The translations under genes and the position numbers were made by a program. Under the pieces are notes generated by a model. The model had not been told where the DNA came from. It ran no database searches and saw only the letters and a program-made list of their open reading frames with translations. Below are positions 25,443 to 33,465 of a stretch of DNA of 38,269 nt, piece after piece; the stretch's first letter is position 1, and each line of letters opens with the position of its first letter. The stretch is from DASWJZ01 sp964487455 (GTDB lineage: Bacteria; Pseudomonadota; Alphaproteobacteria; Rhizobiales; Afifellaceae), in the NCBI GenBank assembly GCA_964487455.1, contig CAZARE010000145.1, positions 1 through 38,269 of the forward strand. The letters run 5' to 3'.

Positions 25443-25991
25443 CTAGCACCACGGCATGCGCCGCCCCGTCCACTCCCGCGCCAGCCCTTCCGAAACCAGG
25501 ATATCGCCGAGCGAGCGGCCGTCGCGCACGACGGTTCTGAGCTTGCGCCTGTATCTATCCTCGTCGCGGACTCCGGCTTGCCACAGCGCGAACGGTCCCG
25601 CATTGAGCAATTCCTGGAGGCGTCGCGTCGCTTGCTGCCCCAGCCGCGCCTCGCTCTCGCACCGGGGCGGATACGTTTCCGGGGCATCGATATCCGCGAT
25701 GCGAATCTTCTCGCCGCGGAAAGTGAAGGTGTCGCCGTCGATGACGCAATAGTCGTGGCGGAGCCCGTCGCAAATGGCGAAATACCGCGTCACCCCATCG
25801 CCGGTGGACGCGCCACCGTCGCCAATTTCGGGCAGCGTGAACAATGGCCGTCCCGTGATCCACGAAAGCTGTGTCAGCGCGAGCGCGCTCGCGAGCGCGA
25901 CAATCCCGAGCGTATTGGCAAGCGAGGGACGAAACCGCCGGGCTCGAGTTTCCCGGATCGCCCGGTTTCTGAACTGGATGATCGTCGTCAC
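25443..25991 (-). CDS. Membrane-anchored staphylococcal nuclease-like protein
   Basis: The 182-residue protein has a basic N-terminus, one membrane helix (about 25-46) and an OB-fold SNase domain (about 78-178). Catalytic elements are visible: VIDGDTFTF, the Arg and Asp residues of EKIRIADIDAPET, and the Arg of DEDRYRRKL, matching the calcium-dependent thermonuclease active site. The domain probably faces the periplasm. The start is GTG 25991, with AAGGG a few bases upstream. The gene lies 119 nt downstream of the moeB-like gene on the same strand, with a hairpin in between. Extracytoplasmic nucleic acid breakdown is likely, but the partner pathway is unknown. Confidence 0.85.
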   Translation of the reverse strand: MTTIIQFRNRAIRETRARRFRPSLANTLGIVALASALALTQLSWITGRPLFTLPEIGDGGASTGDGVTRYFAICDGLRHDYCVIDGDTFTFRGEKIRIADIDAPETYPPRCESEARLGQQATRRLQELLNAGPFALWQAGVRDEDRYRRKLRTVVRDGRSLGDILVSEGLAREWTGRRMPWC

Positions 25992-26001
25992 GACCCTTGG
26001 T

Positions 26002-26029
26002 CCTCATCGGTGGCCGAGCCACGATGAGG
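26002..26029 (-). promoter_or_regulatory. Strong hairpin just upstream of the nuclease gene
   Basis: CCTCATCG-g-TGGC (26002-26014) pairs with GCCACGATGAGG (26018-26029) around CGA, giving 12 bp with one bulge. It lies about 11 nt upstream of the nuclease GTG start, within the moeB-to-nuclease spacer. It has no T-tract. It could hinder ribosome access or mark the end of the moeB transcript. Confidence 0.5.
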
Positions 26030-26110
26030 TCCAGCGGGTTATGAAATCGTCGCTACGACGGGCGCATTTGTTCGTGCTCGCGCGACGCGCGGTTAAGCAC
26101 GAGCGGGTGT

Positions 26111-26860
26111 CTATGCCTTCTTCCGCTTGTAGCGGATCTCGTCGAAGCGCTGCGCCAGCCCGTCATAGAGGAGCAGCCTGCCGACCAGCGGCTCTCCGAT
26201 ACCAGCGACGAGCTTCAGCACCTCCAGTGCCTGGATCGAGCCGACGACGCCTGTAAGCGCGCCCAGGATTCCCGCCTCCGCGCAGGTGGGCAAGATGCCC
26301 TCCGGGGGCGGTGCGGGGAAGACGTCGCGGTAGGAGGGGTTGTCACCCTCGTAGGGCTTGAGGACTGTCACCGAGCCATCGAAACGCCCGACTGCCGCCG
26401 TCACCAGCGGAACCTGCAGCGCGGCGCAGGCGTCGGCGACGAGATAGCGCGTGGCGAAGTTGTCGGAGCCGTCGGCGACGACGTCGGAGCCGGCGATGAG
26501 CTCGCGGACGTTCTCCGCCGTCAGTCGCACTTGATGCGGCGCGACCTCGACATGTGGATTGATCGCGCGAAGCGTCTCCCGCGCACTCTCCACCTTGGGC
26601 GCGCCGACACGGTCGGTCGCGTGGATGATCTGCCGCTGCAGGTTGGAGAGGCTAACCGTATCGTCGTCGACAATGGCGATGGTGCCGATGCCGGCCGCCG
26701 CGAGGTATAGAGCAAGCGGGGCGCCGAGCCCGCCGGCTCCGACCACGAGGACGCGAGCCGCCTTGAAGCGTTGCTGCCCAGCACCGCCGATCTCTGCGAG
26801 CACAATGTGGCGTGCATAGCGGCTGAGCTCATCCGGCGTAAGCGGCGCCTTGTCCTGCAT
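26111..26860 (-). CDS. MoeB/ThiF/HesA-type adenylyltransferase (E1-like)
   Basis: This protein adenylates the C-terminal Gly-Gly of a small sulfur carrier such as MoaD or ThiS. It has 249 residues. Family features are RYARHIVLAEIGGAGQQ, the nucleotide loop VVGAGGLGAPLALYLA (about 39-54), the Arg of LSNLQRQIIH, the stretch DGSDNFATRY with the key Asp, and PTCAEAGILGA with the conserved Cys. Only two Cys are present in the whole protein, so the four-Cys zinc site of E. coli MoeB is absent. MoeB is likelier than ThiF because no thiamine genes are near, but no moaD is visible either. Confidence 0.87.
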   Translation of the reverse strand: MQDKAPLTPDELSRYARHIVLAEIGGAGQQRFKAARVLVVGAGGLGAPLALYLAAAGIGTIAIVDDDTVSLSNLQRQIIHATDRVGAPKVESARETLRAINPHVEVAPHQVRLTAENVRELIAGSDVVADGSDNFATRYLVADACAALQVPLVTAAVGRFDGSVTVLKPYEGDNPSYRDVFPAPPPEGILPTCAEAGILGALTGVVGSIQALEVLKLVAGIGEPLVGRLLLYDGLAQRFDEIRYKRKKA

Positions 26861-26869
26861 GGCGCAATC

Positions 26870-27178
26870 CTAGTCTCCCGGCTGCGCGCCGTCATATCCC
26901 TCGACGATGATGAGGTCGCTGACCGCCGCCTTCTTTCGGATCGCGTTGGCCTTCTGGTATGCGGGATCATGGAAGCAGGCGAGCGCTGCTTCGTAGGAAG
27001 AGAACTCCAGCACCACGTTGCGGTCCCGCGGCGTCCCATCCCCCACTTCATATCTGCCGCCGCGCACCAGAAACCTTGCGCCATGCCGCGCGAAAGGGTC
27101 CGCGTTCGCCTTGACATACTCCTTGTAGCCTTCCGGGTCGTTCACTTCGACCCGCGCAATCCAATAGCCCTTGGCCAT
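26870..27178 (-). CDS. DUF1330 family protein
   Basis: This 102-residue protein has the ferredoxin-like dimeric alpha/beta barrel fold of DUF1330. Typical segments are MAKGYWIARVEVNDPEGYKEY, the strand FLVRGG, NVVLEFSSYEAALACFHDPAY, and DLIIVEGYDGAQPGD. Its biochemical role is unknown; related folds are oxygenases or stress proteins. I chose the ATG at 27178 because it gives the standard family start and avoids overlap with pyrF. It lies 10 nt after pyrF and 9 nt before the moeB-like gene, so all three are probably cotranscribed. Confidence 0.88.
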   Translation of the reverse strand: MAKGYWIARVEVNDPEGYKEYVKANADPFARHGARFLVRGGRYEVGDGTPRDRNVVLEFSSYEAALACFHDPAYQKANAIRKKAAVSDLIIVEGYDGAQPGD

Positions 27179-27188
27179 TTTCGCCTCC

Positions 27189-27902
27189 CTAGAGCACCTG
27201 TTCGATCTCCGCGACCACGGCGCGAGCCGCCGCAACGGGATCGTGTGTCGCGGTGATCGGCCGCCCCACCACCAGATAGTCAGCGCCGGCGGAGATCGTC
27301 TCGGCCGGCGTCATCACCCGCTTCTGGTCACCGGCGGCGGCGCCGGCCGGGCGGATCCCTGGCGCCACGATCGCCATGTCTGGCCCGATGATCGCCCGCA
27401 CTGCCGCGACTTCGTGCGGTGAGCAGACGATGCCGTCTACCGCGGCGTCGCGGGCATCCGAGGCGCGCCCCTTCACAAGCTCCGCAACGCTCTCCCGATA
27501 GCCCGCGTCGCGCGCGTCCGCGTCATCCATGGAGGTCAGCACCGTGACCGCGAGAATGCCGGGACCGTTCTTGGGATTCGCCGCCGCCGCCGCACGCAGC
27601 GTCTTCGGATAGGCATGAATCGTGGTGAAGCTCACGCCGAGCCGGACAATGCTTTCGACGGCGCCGGCCACCGTGTTGTCGATATCGAGGAGTTTCATGT
27701 CGAGGAACACGCGCTTGCCGCGCTCGCGCAGAGTGGCGATCAACGGCAATCCACCGGCGAATGCGAGCTGCATTCCGATCTTGTAGAAGCTCGCCGTTTC
27801 GCCGAGCGCCGCCACGACCTTGTTCGCCTCGTCCGCACCGGGGAGATCGAGCGCAACGATCATCCGGTCGCGGGGGTCGCGCGGCTGCAATTCGCGACGC
27901 AT
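27189..27902 (-). CDS. pyrF: Orotidine 5'-phosphate decarboxylase
   Basis: PyrF makes UMP from OMP in the last step of de novo pyrimidine synthesis. The TIM-barrel protein has 237 residues. The catalytic motif reads FLDMKLLDIDNTV, keeping the Asp-x-Lys-x-x-Asp triad. Other markers are MIVALDLPGADEA, VTVLTSMDD and APGIRPAG near the phosphate-binding loop, and DYLVVGRPIT. I place the start at ATG 27902 (MRRELQPRD), 5 nt after the coaA stop. A second possible start is the internal Met of DRMIVALDL. The gene is cotranscribed with coaA. Confidence 0.94.
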   Translation of the reverse strand: MRRELQPRDPRDRMIVALDLPGADEANKVVAALGETASFYKIGMQLAFAGGLPLIATLRERGKRVFLDMKLLDIDNTVAGAVESIVRLGVSFTTIHAYPKTLRAAAAANPKNGPGILAVTVLTSMDDADARDAGYRESVAELVKGRASDARDAAVDGIVCSPHEVAAVRAIIGPDMAIVAPGIRPAGAAAGDQKRVMTPAETISAGADYLVVGRPITATHDPVAAARAVVAEIEQVL

Positions 27903-27907
27903 CTGGC

Positions 27908-28861
27908 TCAAAGCTTCCGTAGCGCGACGTGCTTGACCGCGTGGTCGGCGTCTTTCGACAGGATCAGGTGGGCGCGCGGCCGCGTGGGCAAGATGTTCTC
28001 GCGAAGATTGACGAGGTTGATGCGCTCCCACAGCTGCTCCGCCACCGCCTTTGCATCCTCGTCGGAAAGGCCTGCATAGTGGTGGAAATAGGAGCGCGGG
28101 TCGCGGAAGCGCGTCTCCTTGAGGTCCATGAAGCGCTCAACGTACCAGCGCTTCAGCGCTTCCTCGTCAGCGTCGAGGTAGATGGAGAAGTCGAAGAAGT
28201 CGGAGACGAAGGGCACTGCTCTTCCATCCTTCGGCAGGTCGCGCCCCTGCAATACGTTGAGGCCCTCGAGGATGAGGATATCTGGCCGGTCGACGGTGAT
28301 CGTCTCGCCCGGCACGATGTCGTAGGTGAGATGCGAGTAGACGGGGGCGGTGACGCGTGGCAAGCCCGCCTTGATGTCGTTGAGGAAGGCGAGCAGCGCC
28401 CCCACGTCGTAGCTTTCCGGAAATCCTTTCCGCTCCATCCGACCCTCCGCCGCGAGCACGTCGTTCGGATAGAGGAAGCCGTCCGTGGTGACGAGCTCCA
28501 CCTTTGGCGCCGAAGGCCACCGTTTCAAGAGCTCGCGCAGCACGCGCGAGGTCGTTGATTTGCCCACTGCTACCGAGCCGCCGATGCCGATAATGAAGGG
28601 CACCTTCGCGTCGTTGAAACCCAGGAACTTCTGCGTGGCATGAAAGAGCCCCTGCGTTGCGGTGACATAGAAGGACAGAAGCCGCGACACCGGCAGATAG
28701 ACGCGCTCCACTTCCTTGATCGAGACGGGGTCGCCAAGCGAGCGCAGCGCCTCGACCTCCTCCGCCGACAGCGTCATCGGCGTGTCGGCGCGCAGCTTCG
28801 CCCATTCCTCGATGGAGAAGACGCGGTAGGGCGACAGGCTGGCGCGCAATATCTGATCCAT
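27908..28861 (-). CDS. coaA: Pantothenate kinase type I
   Basis: CoaA phosphorylates pantothenate, the first and controlling step of coenzyme A synthesis. The protein has 317 residues. The P-loop GGSVAVGKSTTSR is at about 100-112. Further type I motifs are TTDGFLYPN, KGFPESYDV, PVYSHLTYDIVPG and LILEGLNVLQ. The ATG at 28861 shares its A with the hisE stop (TGATG), so translation is coupled to the histidine genes. This hisE-coaA junction is typical of Hyphomicrobiales. Confidence 0.96.
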   Translation of the reverse strand: MDQILRASLSPYRVFSIEEWAKLRADTPMTLSAEEVEALRSLGDPVSIKEVERVYLPVSRLLSFYVTATQGLFHATQKFLGFNDAKVPFIIGIGGSVAVGKSTTSRVLRELLKRWPSAPKVELVTTDGFLYPNDVLAAEGRMERKGFPESYDVGALLAFLNDIKAGLPRVTAPVYSHLTYDIVPGETITVDRPDILILEGLNVLQGRDLPKDGRAVPFVSDFFDFSIYLDADEEALKRWYVERFMDLKETRFRDPRSYFHHYAGLSDEDAKAVAEQLWERINLVNLRENILPTRPRAHLILSKDADHAVKHVALRKL

Positions 28862-29184
28862 CAGGCGCGGCCCCTCTTCGCTTTTTCCTCGAGCCCCGTG
28901 TCGGCGGTGCGACGCTGAAGCTCTTCCGTCACGGCTTCGTAGCGAACGCCGGCCACGTGGAGGAGCACCATGAGGTGGTAGAGCAGGTCTGCTGCCTCGG
29001 CCGTCAACGCGCCGGGGTCCTCGCGGACCGCGGCGATCGCCGTCTCCACCGCCTCCTCGCCGAGCTTCTTGGCGCACGCCGCGACGCCCTCGCCGGCAAG
29101 CTTCGCCGTATACGATGCGGGATCGCCGGAACCGGCGCGCCGGGCAATGATGTCGGCCAGGTCTTCAAGGGTGAATTGCGGCAT
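28861..29184 (-). CDS. hisE: Phosphoribosyl-ATP pyrophosphatase
   Basis: HisE hydrolyses phosphoribosyl-ATP to phosphoribosyl-AMP in the second step of histidine synthesis. It is a 107-residue all-alpha MazG-fold protein with the metal-binding motifs KLGEEAVETAIAAV and TAEAADLLYHLMVLL. It is a stand-alone HisE, not fused to HisI. It lies 33 nt after hisF and overlaps coaA by one base. Confidence 0.95.
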   Translation of the reverse strand: MPQFTLEDLADIIARRAGSGDPASYTAKLAGEGVAACAKKLGEEAVETAIAAVREDPGALTAEAADLLYHLMVLLHVAGVRYEAVTEELQRRTADTGLEEKAKRGRA

Positions 29185-29217
29185 TTGGACGAGGCGGTCT
29201 CCTGGGGCGCGTCCCTC

Positions 29218-29997
29218 TTAAGGCGAAACGCGGCGGACGGGTATACCCGCTCTCTCCATATGGGCCTTCGCCTCGGCGATCGTATGGGTGCCGAAATGGA
29301 AGATCGAGGCGGCGAGCACGGCGCTGGCATGCCCGTCGCGGATACCTTCGACGAGGTGATCGAGCGTTCCCACGCCGCCGGAGGCGATCACCGGCGCCCC
29401 GACCGCGTCGGAAACGGCCCGCGTGAGCGGAATGTCGAAGCCCTTCCTGGTGCCGTCGCGGTCCATAGATGTGAGCAAGATCTCGCCGGCGCCGAGCGCG
29501 ACCACCTCGCGAGCGTAGTCGACGGCATCGAGGCCCGTGGGCCGCCTCCCCCCGTGCGTGAATATCTCCCAGCGCCTTCCATCGCCCTTGCCTGCCACCT
29601 GCTTGGCGTCGATCGCCACAACGATGCACTGGTTGCCGAACTTCTCCGCCGCCCGTCCCACGAAGGCACGGTCGGCGACGGCCGCCGTGTTGATCGACAC
29701 CTTGTCGGCGCCGGCAAGCAACAGCTTGCGAATGTCGTCGAGCGTGCGCACGCCGCCGCCGACGGTGAGCGGCATGAAGCAATGCTCGGCGGTTTGGGTG
29801 ACCATGTCGAAAATCAGGTCGCGATCTTCGTGGCTGGCGGTGATGTCGAGGAAGCACAGCTCGTCGGCTCCGGCCTCGTCATACGCCTTGGCCGCCGCCA
29901 CGGGGTCGCCGGCGTCGACCAGATCGACGAAGTTGACGCCCTTCACGACGCGGCCGCCTTTCACGTCGAGGCAGGGAATGACGCGTGCCTTCAGCAA
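29218..29997 (-). CDS. hisF: Imidazole glycerol phosphate synthase cyclase subunit
   Basis: HisF uses ammonia from HisH to convert PRFAR to imidazole glycerol phosphate and AICAR. The 259-residue TIM barrel has the first catalytic Asp in IPCLDVKGGRVVKGV (Asp11) and the second in TSMDRDGTRKG. The phosphate motifs IASGGVGTLDHL and GGGVRTLDDI are present. It is in tandem with hisE. Upstream, hisA would be expected; here a DUF3237 gene and a GGDEF-EAL gene intervene. Confidence 0.96.
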   Translation of the reverse strand: MLKARVIPCLDVKGGRVVKGVNFVDLVDAGDPVAAAKAYDEAGADELCFLDITASHEDRDLIFDMVTQTAEHCFMPLTVGGGVRTLDDIRKLLLAGADKVSINTAAVADRAFVGRAAEKFGNQCIVVAIDAKQVAGKGDGRRWEIFTHGGRRPTGLDAVDYAREVVALGAGEILLTSMDRDGTRKGFDIPLTRAVSDAVGAPVIASGGVGTLDHLVEGIRDGHASAVLAASIFHFGTHTIAEAKAHMERAGIPVRRVSP

Positions 29998-30100
29998 GAA
30001 CTGGCTCCCGGGGGAAGCGCGGCCGGCCTAGGCCTCGCGCGTTATAGCTGCGGCCTCCGCTGGCGCACAAGGAAGGCCGGCGGAGGTGCGCTGCACGGGG

Positions 30101-30568
30101 TTACAGCACCTCGAATAACGTCAAGTGCACGGCGTCGCGCTCGCGCCGGCCGGTCCCCACGGCGACCATCCGGTTGAGCCAAAGATAGCGCGGATCGCCC
30201 GTCTCGAAGCGCGGCTGCGTGCGCATGTAGTATCTCGACGGATCGACCGGCTCGCCGCGCGCCAGCGCCTCCAGCACTTCGGGCGGTCCGTGCCGCACCC
30301 CGATATTGATGACGTCGATCAGCGCGCCGTCGTCGAGCTCGATCGGGTAGCGCGTCTCCAGGAAGGCCGAGCCGTCGGCGTAGACGACTTGCCAATCGGA
30401 GCCGCCTGCCAGCACGCGCCCGCTGAGACGCTCGCCGGAAACCGTTCCGCCGGTGATTCGGATGATGCGCCTGCGCCCGCGCGGGGCTTGGCCGAGCTCA
30501 AGCGGCGGATCAAGCGTGATGGCAAGGTCGCATAGGTGACGAAGCTCTGGGGCGGCGTGTGAAGTCAT
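30101..30568 (-). CDS. DUF3237 family protein
   Basis: This 155-residue protein matches the DUF3237 family, compact beta-barrel proteins of unknown function. Typical segments are GQAPRGRRRIIRITGGTVSG, the strand LAGGSDWQVVYADG, FLETRYPIELDDG, and VDPSRYYMRTQPRFETGD ending in WLNRMVAVGTG. There is no signal peptide. It lies 27 nt downstream of the GGDEF-EAL gene and 103 nt upstream of hisF, on the same strand. It is a probable passenger of the insertion that splits the histidine operon. Confidence 0.85.
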   Translation of the reverse strand: MTSHAAPELRHLCDLAITLDPPLELGQAPRGRRRIIRITGGTVSGERLSGRVLAGGSDWQVVYADGSAFLETRYPIELDDGALIDVINIGVRHGPPEVLEALARGEPVDPSRYYMRTQPRFETGDPRYLWLNRMVAVGTGRRERDAVHLTLFEVL

Positions 30569-30595
30569 TGCGCGCCGATTGTCCGGGTCCGGGAA

Positions 30596-32569
30596 TCACC
30601 CGTCAAGCGCTTGCCGCAATCCGTGCAGGGCAGGTGTCGGCGCGGTTTCAGCCGCGCGGAAGTCGCGCAGGATCGTCGCCGGTAGGCTCTCCAGCGGCAT
30701 TGGCCGCCCCAGATGGAACCCTTGCAGCAGGTCGATGCCGATGCGGCTCAAGAACGTCGACTGCGTCGCGGTCTCCACGCCCTCCGCGATGATCGTCATG
30801 CCGAGGGCGCGACCAAGCGCCACGATGGCCTGGATGACAGAGGGGAGATGATCGTCGCTCCCCAACCCGCGTACAAAGGACTGGTCGATCTTCAGTGTGT
30901 CGAACGGGAACTTCCATAGATAGTTGAGGCTCGAATAGCCGGTGCCGAAATCGTCCATGGCGATCTTGACACCGAGCGCCTTTAGCTCTTTGAGCTGCCG
31001 CATCACAGCTTCGGTGTGCGATAGGAGCAGGCCTTCGGTGATCTCCAAGGTCAGCCGCTCCGCTGCCAGGCCGGTGGAGTCGAGAGCCGCCCTGACGGTC
31101 TGCAACAGATGGCCGTCAGCAAACTGCACCGGCGAGAGGTTCACCGAAATGGTAAGTTCGCGAGGCCAGGCTGCTGCGGTGGCGCAGGCTTGGTCAATAA
31201 CCCATTTGCCGATCGGGACGATCAGGCCGAGCCGCTCGGCCAGCGGCACGAACGCCGCAGGCGAGACGTGCCCCCCTTCTGGCCGGGGCAGGCGCAGCAG
31301 CGCCTCGAACCCAAAGAGCCGCGCGTCCGAGGCTCTAAGGATTGGCTGGAAATGGAGCTCGAAACCCTCATCGTCCACGGCAGCGCGCAGGAGCGCTTCG
31401 AGCGCGCGTCGTTCCTGTAGCTCCGCGTCCATTTCCGTCCGAAACAGAGCGCGAGAGCCGCGTCCCTCGCTCTTCGCGTGGGCAAGAGCGATCCCCGCGC
31501 TCTTCAGCAAAGCGGCGGCATCACCTCCGTGTGCGGGGGCTATCGCGCTGCCGACGCTGACGGTCGCTTCGAGGTCGCGGTCCGCCAAGTGGAAGGTCTC
31601 GCCGAGAAGGCTCAGTATCTGCCGCGCGGTACGTGTGACCTGGCGCGGGCTTTCTACGATCTGAGCGAGCGCGAACTCGTCGCCGCCAATCCGCGCGACA
31701 AGGTCCGTTCTCTCGCTCATGCTGACGAGACGACGCGCGACCTGCCGGAGAACTTCGTCGCCGGCGGCCTGGCCTCCTGTGTCGTTGATGTCCTTGAACC
31801 TGTCGACGTCAATGCAATGGACCGCCACGGAACAGTCCAGCGCTACCGCTTCATTCAAGTCGCGCATGAAGCGGCTGCGGTTCAGGATCTCAGTAAGCGG
31901 ATCGTGATGGGAGAGGAACTCGGCGCGCGAGTCGGCTTGACGCTTCTGCCGCGTGCGCCAGTAGAAGCCTAGCGCCGGCAATCCGAATGCGACGCCGATG
32001 ATTGGCGCGAGCGCGATGGCGACGCCTATAATCCGGGCGTTGAATGCGGCACGCTTCTCGGATTGGTCGACATAGGTCTCGACGATCCCGATGATCTCGC
32101 CATCGACGACGACCGGCACATAGGCTTCCGCGTAGAAGGCCGGACGATCGGGGGACGCACCTTCCTTTGCTTCGACCTGCGTCTTTCCTTCCAGCACCAC
32201 TTGCGCCGCGCCGGGATTGTGGACCGGAATCGACTGGGCTGCCTGGCCGGTCGCTTCGAGCTCGTTGGAGACGAGCCTCAGGTCGCCGTTGGCGTCGAAG
32301 ATCTTGTAGAGGAAGACGTCGCCCACTTTCTGCGCCTTCTCGAAGAAGGCGAGACTTTCCGTCGACGGGGCGTCGCCGGCGGCGATGCGGTCAAGGTCCG
32401 TGACGTTTGCTGCCAGGTAGCGTGCCCAGGCCTCGCCCGTGGCTTCGGCATCCTGTTGCAGGAGCTGGTTGACGGCGCGAGATGTCACGAACACCGCCGC
32501 CCACACCGCGGCAATGAGGAATACCATCAGGCCGGATGCGAGAAGGATGTCGCGTGGCGTGGTGCGCAT
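30596..32569 (-). CDS. Membrane GGDEF-EAL protein inside the histidine cluster
   Basis: The protein has 657 residues with the same layout as the pair at 15489-19345: TM1 (about 9-31), a periplasmic sensor of about 140 residues ending in VDQS (167-170), TM2 (about 180-203), GGDEF and EAL. The EAL domain looks fully competent: FEALLR, VNLSPVQF, EITEGL, DDFGTGYSSL, LKIDQSF and AEGVET. The GGDEF signature is intact (295-299), but the surroundings drift: TEILNR for TGLPNR, NDTGGQ for NDTLGH, His for Tyr in ALYxAK, and no exact RxxD I-site. Phosphodiesterase activity with a regulatory GGDEF part is my best guess. The ATG is at 32569, 97 nt after hisA. Confidence 0.9.
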   Translation of the reverse strand: MRTTPRDILLASGLMVFLIAAVWAAVFVTSRAVNQLLQQDAEATGEAWARYLAANVTDLDRIAAGDAPSTESLAFFEKAQKVGDVFLYKIFDANGDLRLVSNELEATGQAAQSIPVHNPGAAQVVLEGKTQVEAKEGASPDRPAFYAEAYVPVVVDGEIIGIVETYVDQSEKRAAFNARIIGVAIALAPIIGVAFGLPALGFYWRTRQKRQADSRAEFLSHHDPLTEILNRSRFMRDLNEAVALDCSVAVHCIDVDRFKDINDTGGQAAGDEVLRQVARRLVSMSERTDLVARIGGDEFALAQIVESPRQVTRTARQILSLLGETFHLADRDLEATVSVGSAIAPAHGGDAAALLKSAGIALAHAKSEGRGSRALFRTEMDAELQERRALEALLRAAVDDEGFELHFQPILRASDARLFGFEALLRLPRPEGGHVSPAAFVPLAERLGLIVPIGKWVIDQACATAAAWPRELTISVNLSPVQFADGHLLQTVRAALDSTGLAAERLTLEITEGLLLSHTEAVMRQLKELKALGVKIAMDDFGTGYSSLNYLWKFPFDTLKIDQSFVRGLGSDDHLPSVIQAIVALGRALGMTIIAEGVETATQSTFLSRIGIDLLQGFHLGRPMPLESLPATILRDFRAAETAPTPALHGLRQALDG

Positions 32570-32666
32570 GGATCGGCTGCCAAAGCAAACTGACGCCAGC
32601 TAAGAGGGGAAATGGAAGAATCAGCTTAAGCCGGCGGTTGCAATGCTCTCGTGGTGAACGGACGGT

Positions 32667-33446
32667 TTACGGCAATCGCGGCGCGTCGCTTGTCGTATCC
32701 ACGTGGTCGGACGCGCTTGCCGAGATCACCTGGAGGGCTTGGCGCGCGTCGATCCGGCCGTCGTAAAGCGCTCGTCCGATGATTGCACCTGCCAGCTTTG
32801 CGGCATCTGGCTCGGTCAGCCGTTCTATGTCGGCCATCGAGGCGACGCCGCCAGACGCGATGACCGGGATCGACACCGCTTCGGCCAGCGCGATCGTCGC
32901 CTCCCAATTGACGCCGGCGAGCACGCCGTCGCGGTCGATGTCGGTGTAGACGATTGCCGCCACACCGGCATCCTCGAACTGCTTCGCAAGCTCGAGCGCC
33001 AGCATGTCTGAGGTCTCCGCCCATCCCTCCACCGCGACCTTGCCGCCGCGTGCGTCGATGCCGACGGCTATGCGCCCGGGATGGTCGCGCGCCGCCTCGC
33101 GAACCAGGTCGGGGTCGCGCAGCGCCGCCGTGCCGAGGATCACCCGGCTGACGCCTTTCTCCAGCCAGTCGTCGATGCACTCCCGGTCGCGGATGCCGCC
33201 GCCGAGCTGCATCTTCATGTCGTTGGCGACGTTCCACAGGATGGCGTCGACCGCCTCACCATTGCTCGACTTGCCGGCTACCGCGCCGTCCAGATCGACG
33301 ACGTGCAGCCAGGTGAACCCCATCCCGCGGAACTTGCGCGCCTGGCGGGCGGGGTTGTCGCTGTAGACGGTGGCGTCGTCCATCTCGCCCTTTCTGAGGC
33401 GGACGCACTTGCCGTCCTTCAGGTCGATGGCGGGGAAGAGGATCAT
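32667..33446 (-). CDS. hisA: Phosphoribosylformimino-5-aminoimidazole carboxamide ribotide isomerase
   Basis: HisA isomerises ProFAR to PRFAR, the fourth step of histidine synthesis. The 259-residue TIM barrel starts with LFPAIDLKDGKCVRL (catalytic Asp8), has YTDIDRDGVLAGVN with the second Asp near 130, and has the phosphate loops GGGIRDRECIDDW and IASGGVASMADI. A tail of about 10-15 residues beyond the usual end is Ser/Asp/Thr-rich. A 182-nt spacer with a composite palindrome separates it from hisH upstream. Confidence 0.96.
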   Translation of the reverse strand: MILFPAIDLKDGKCVRLRKGEMDDATVYSDNPARQARKFRGMGFTWLHVVDLDGAVAGKSSNGEAVDAILWNVANDMKMQLGGGIRDRECIDDWLEKGVSRVILGTAALRDPDLVREAARDHPGRIAVGIDARGGKVAVEGWAETSDMLALELAKQFEDAGVAAIVYTDIDRDGVLAGVNWEATIALAEAVSIPVIASGGVASMADIERLTEPDAAKLAGAIIGRALYDGRIDARQALQVISASASDHVDTTSDAPRLP

Positions 33447-33465
33447 GGAATCCCGCCCTCCGCGA

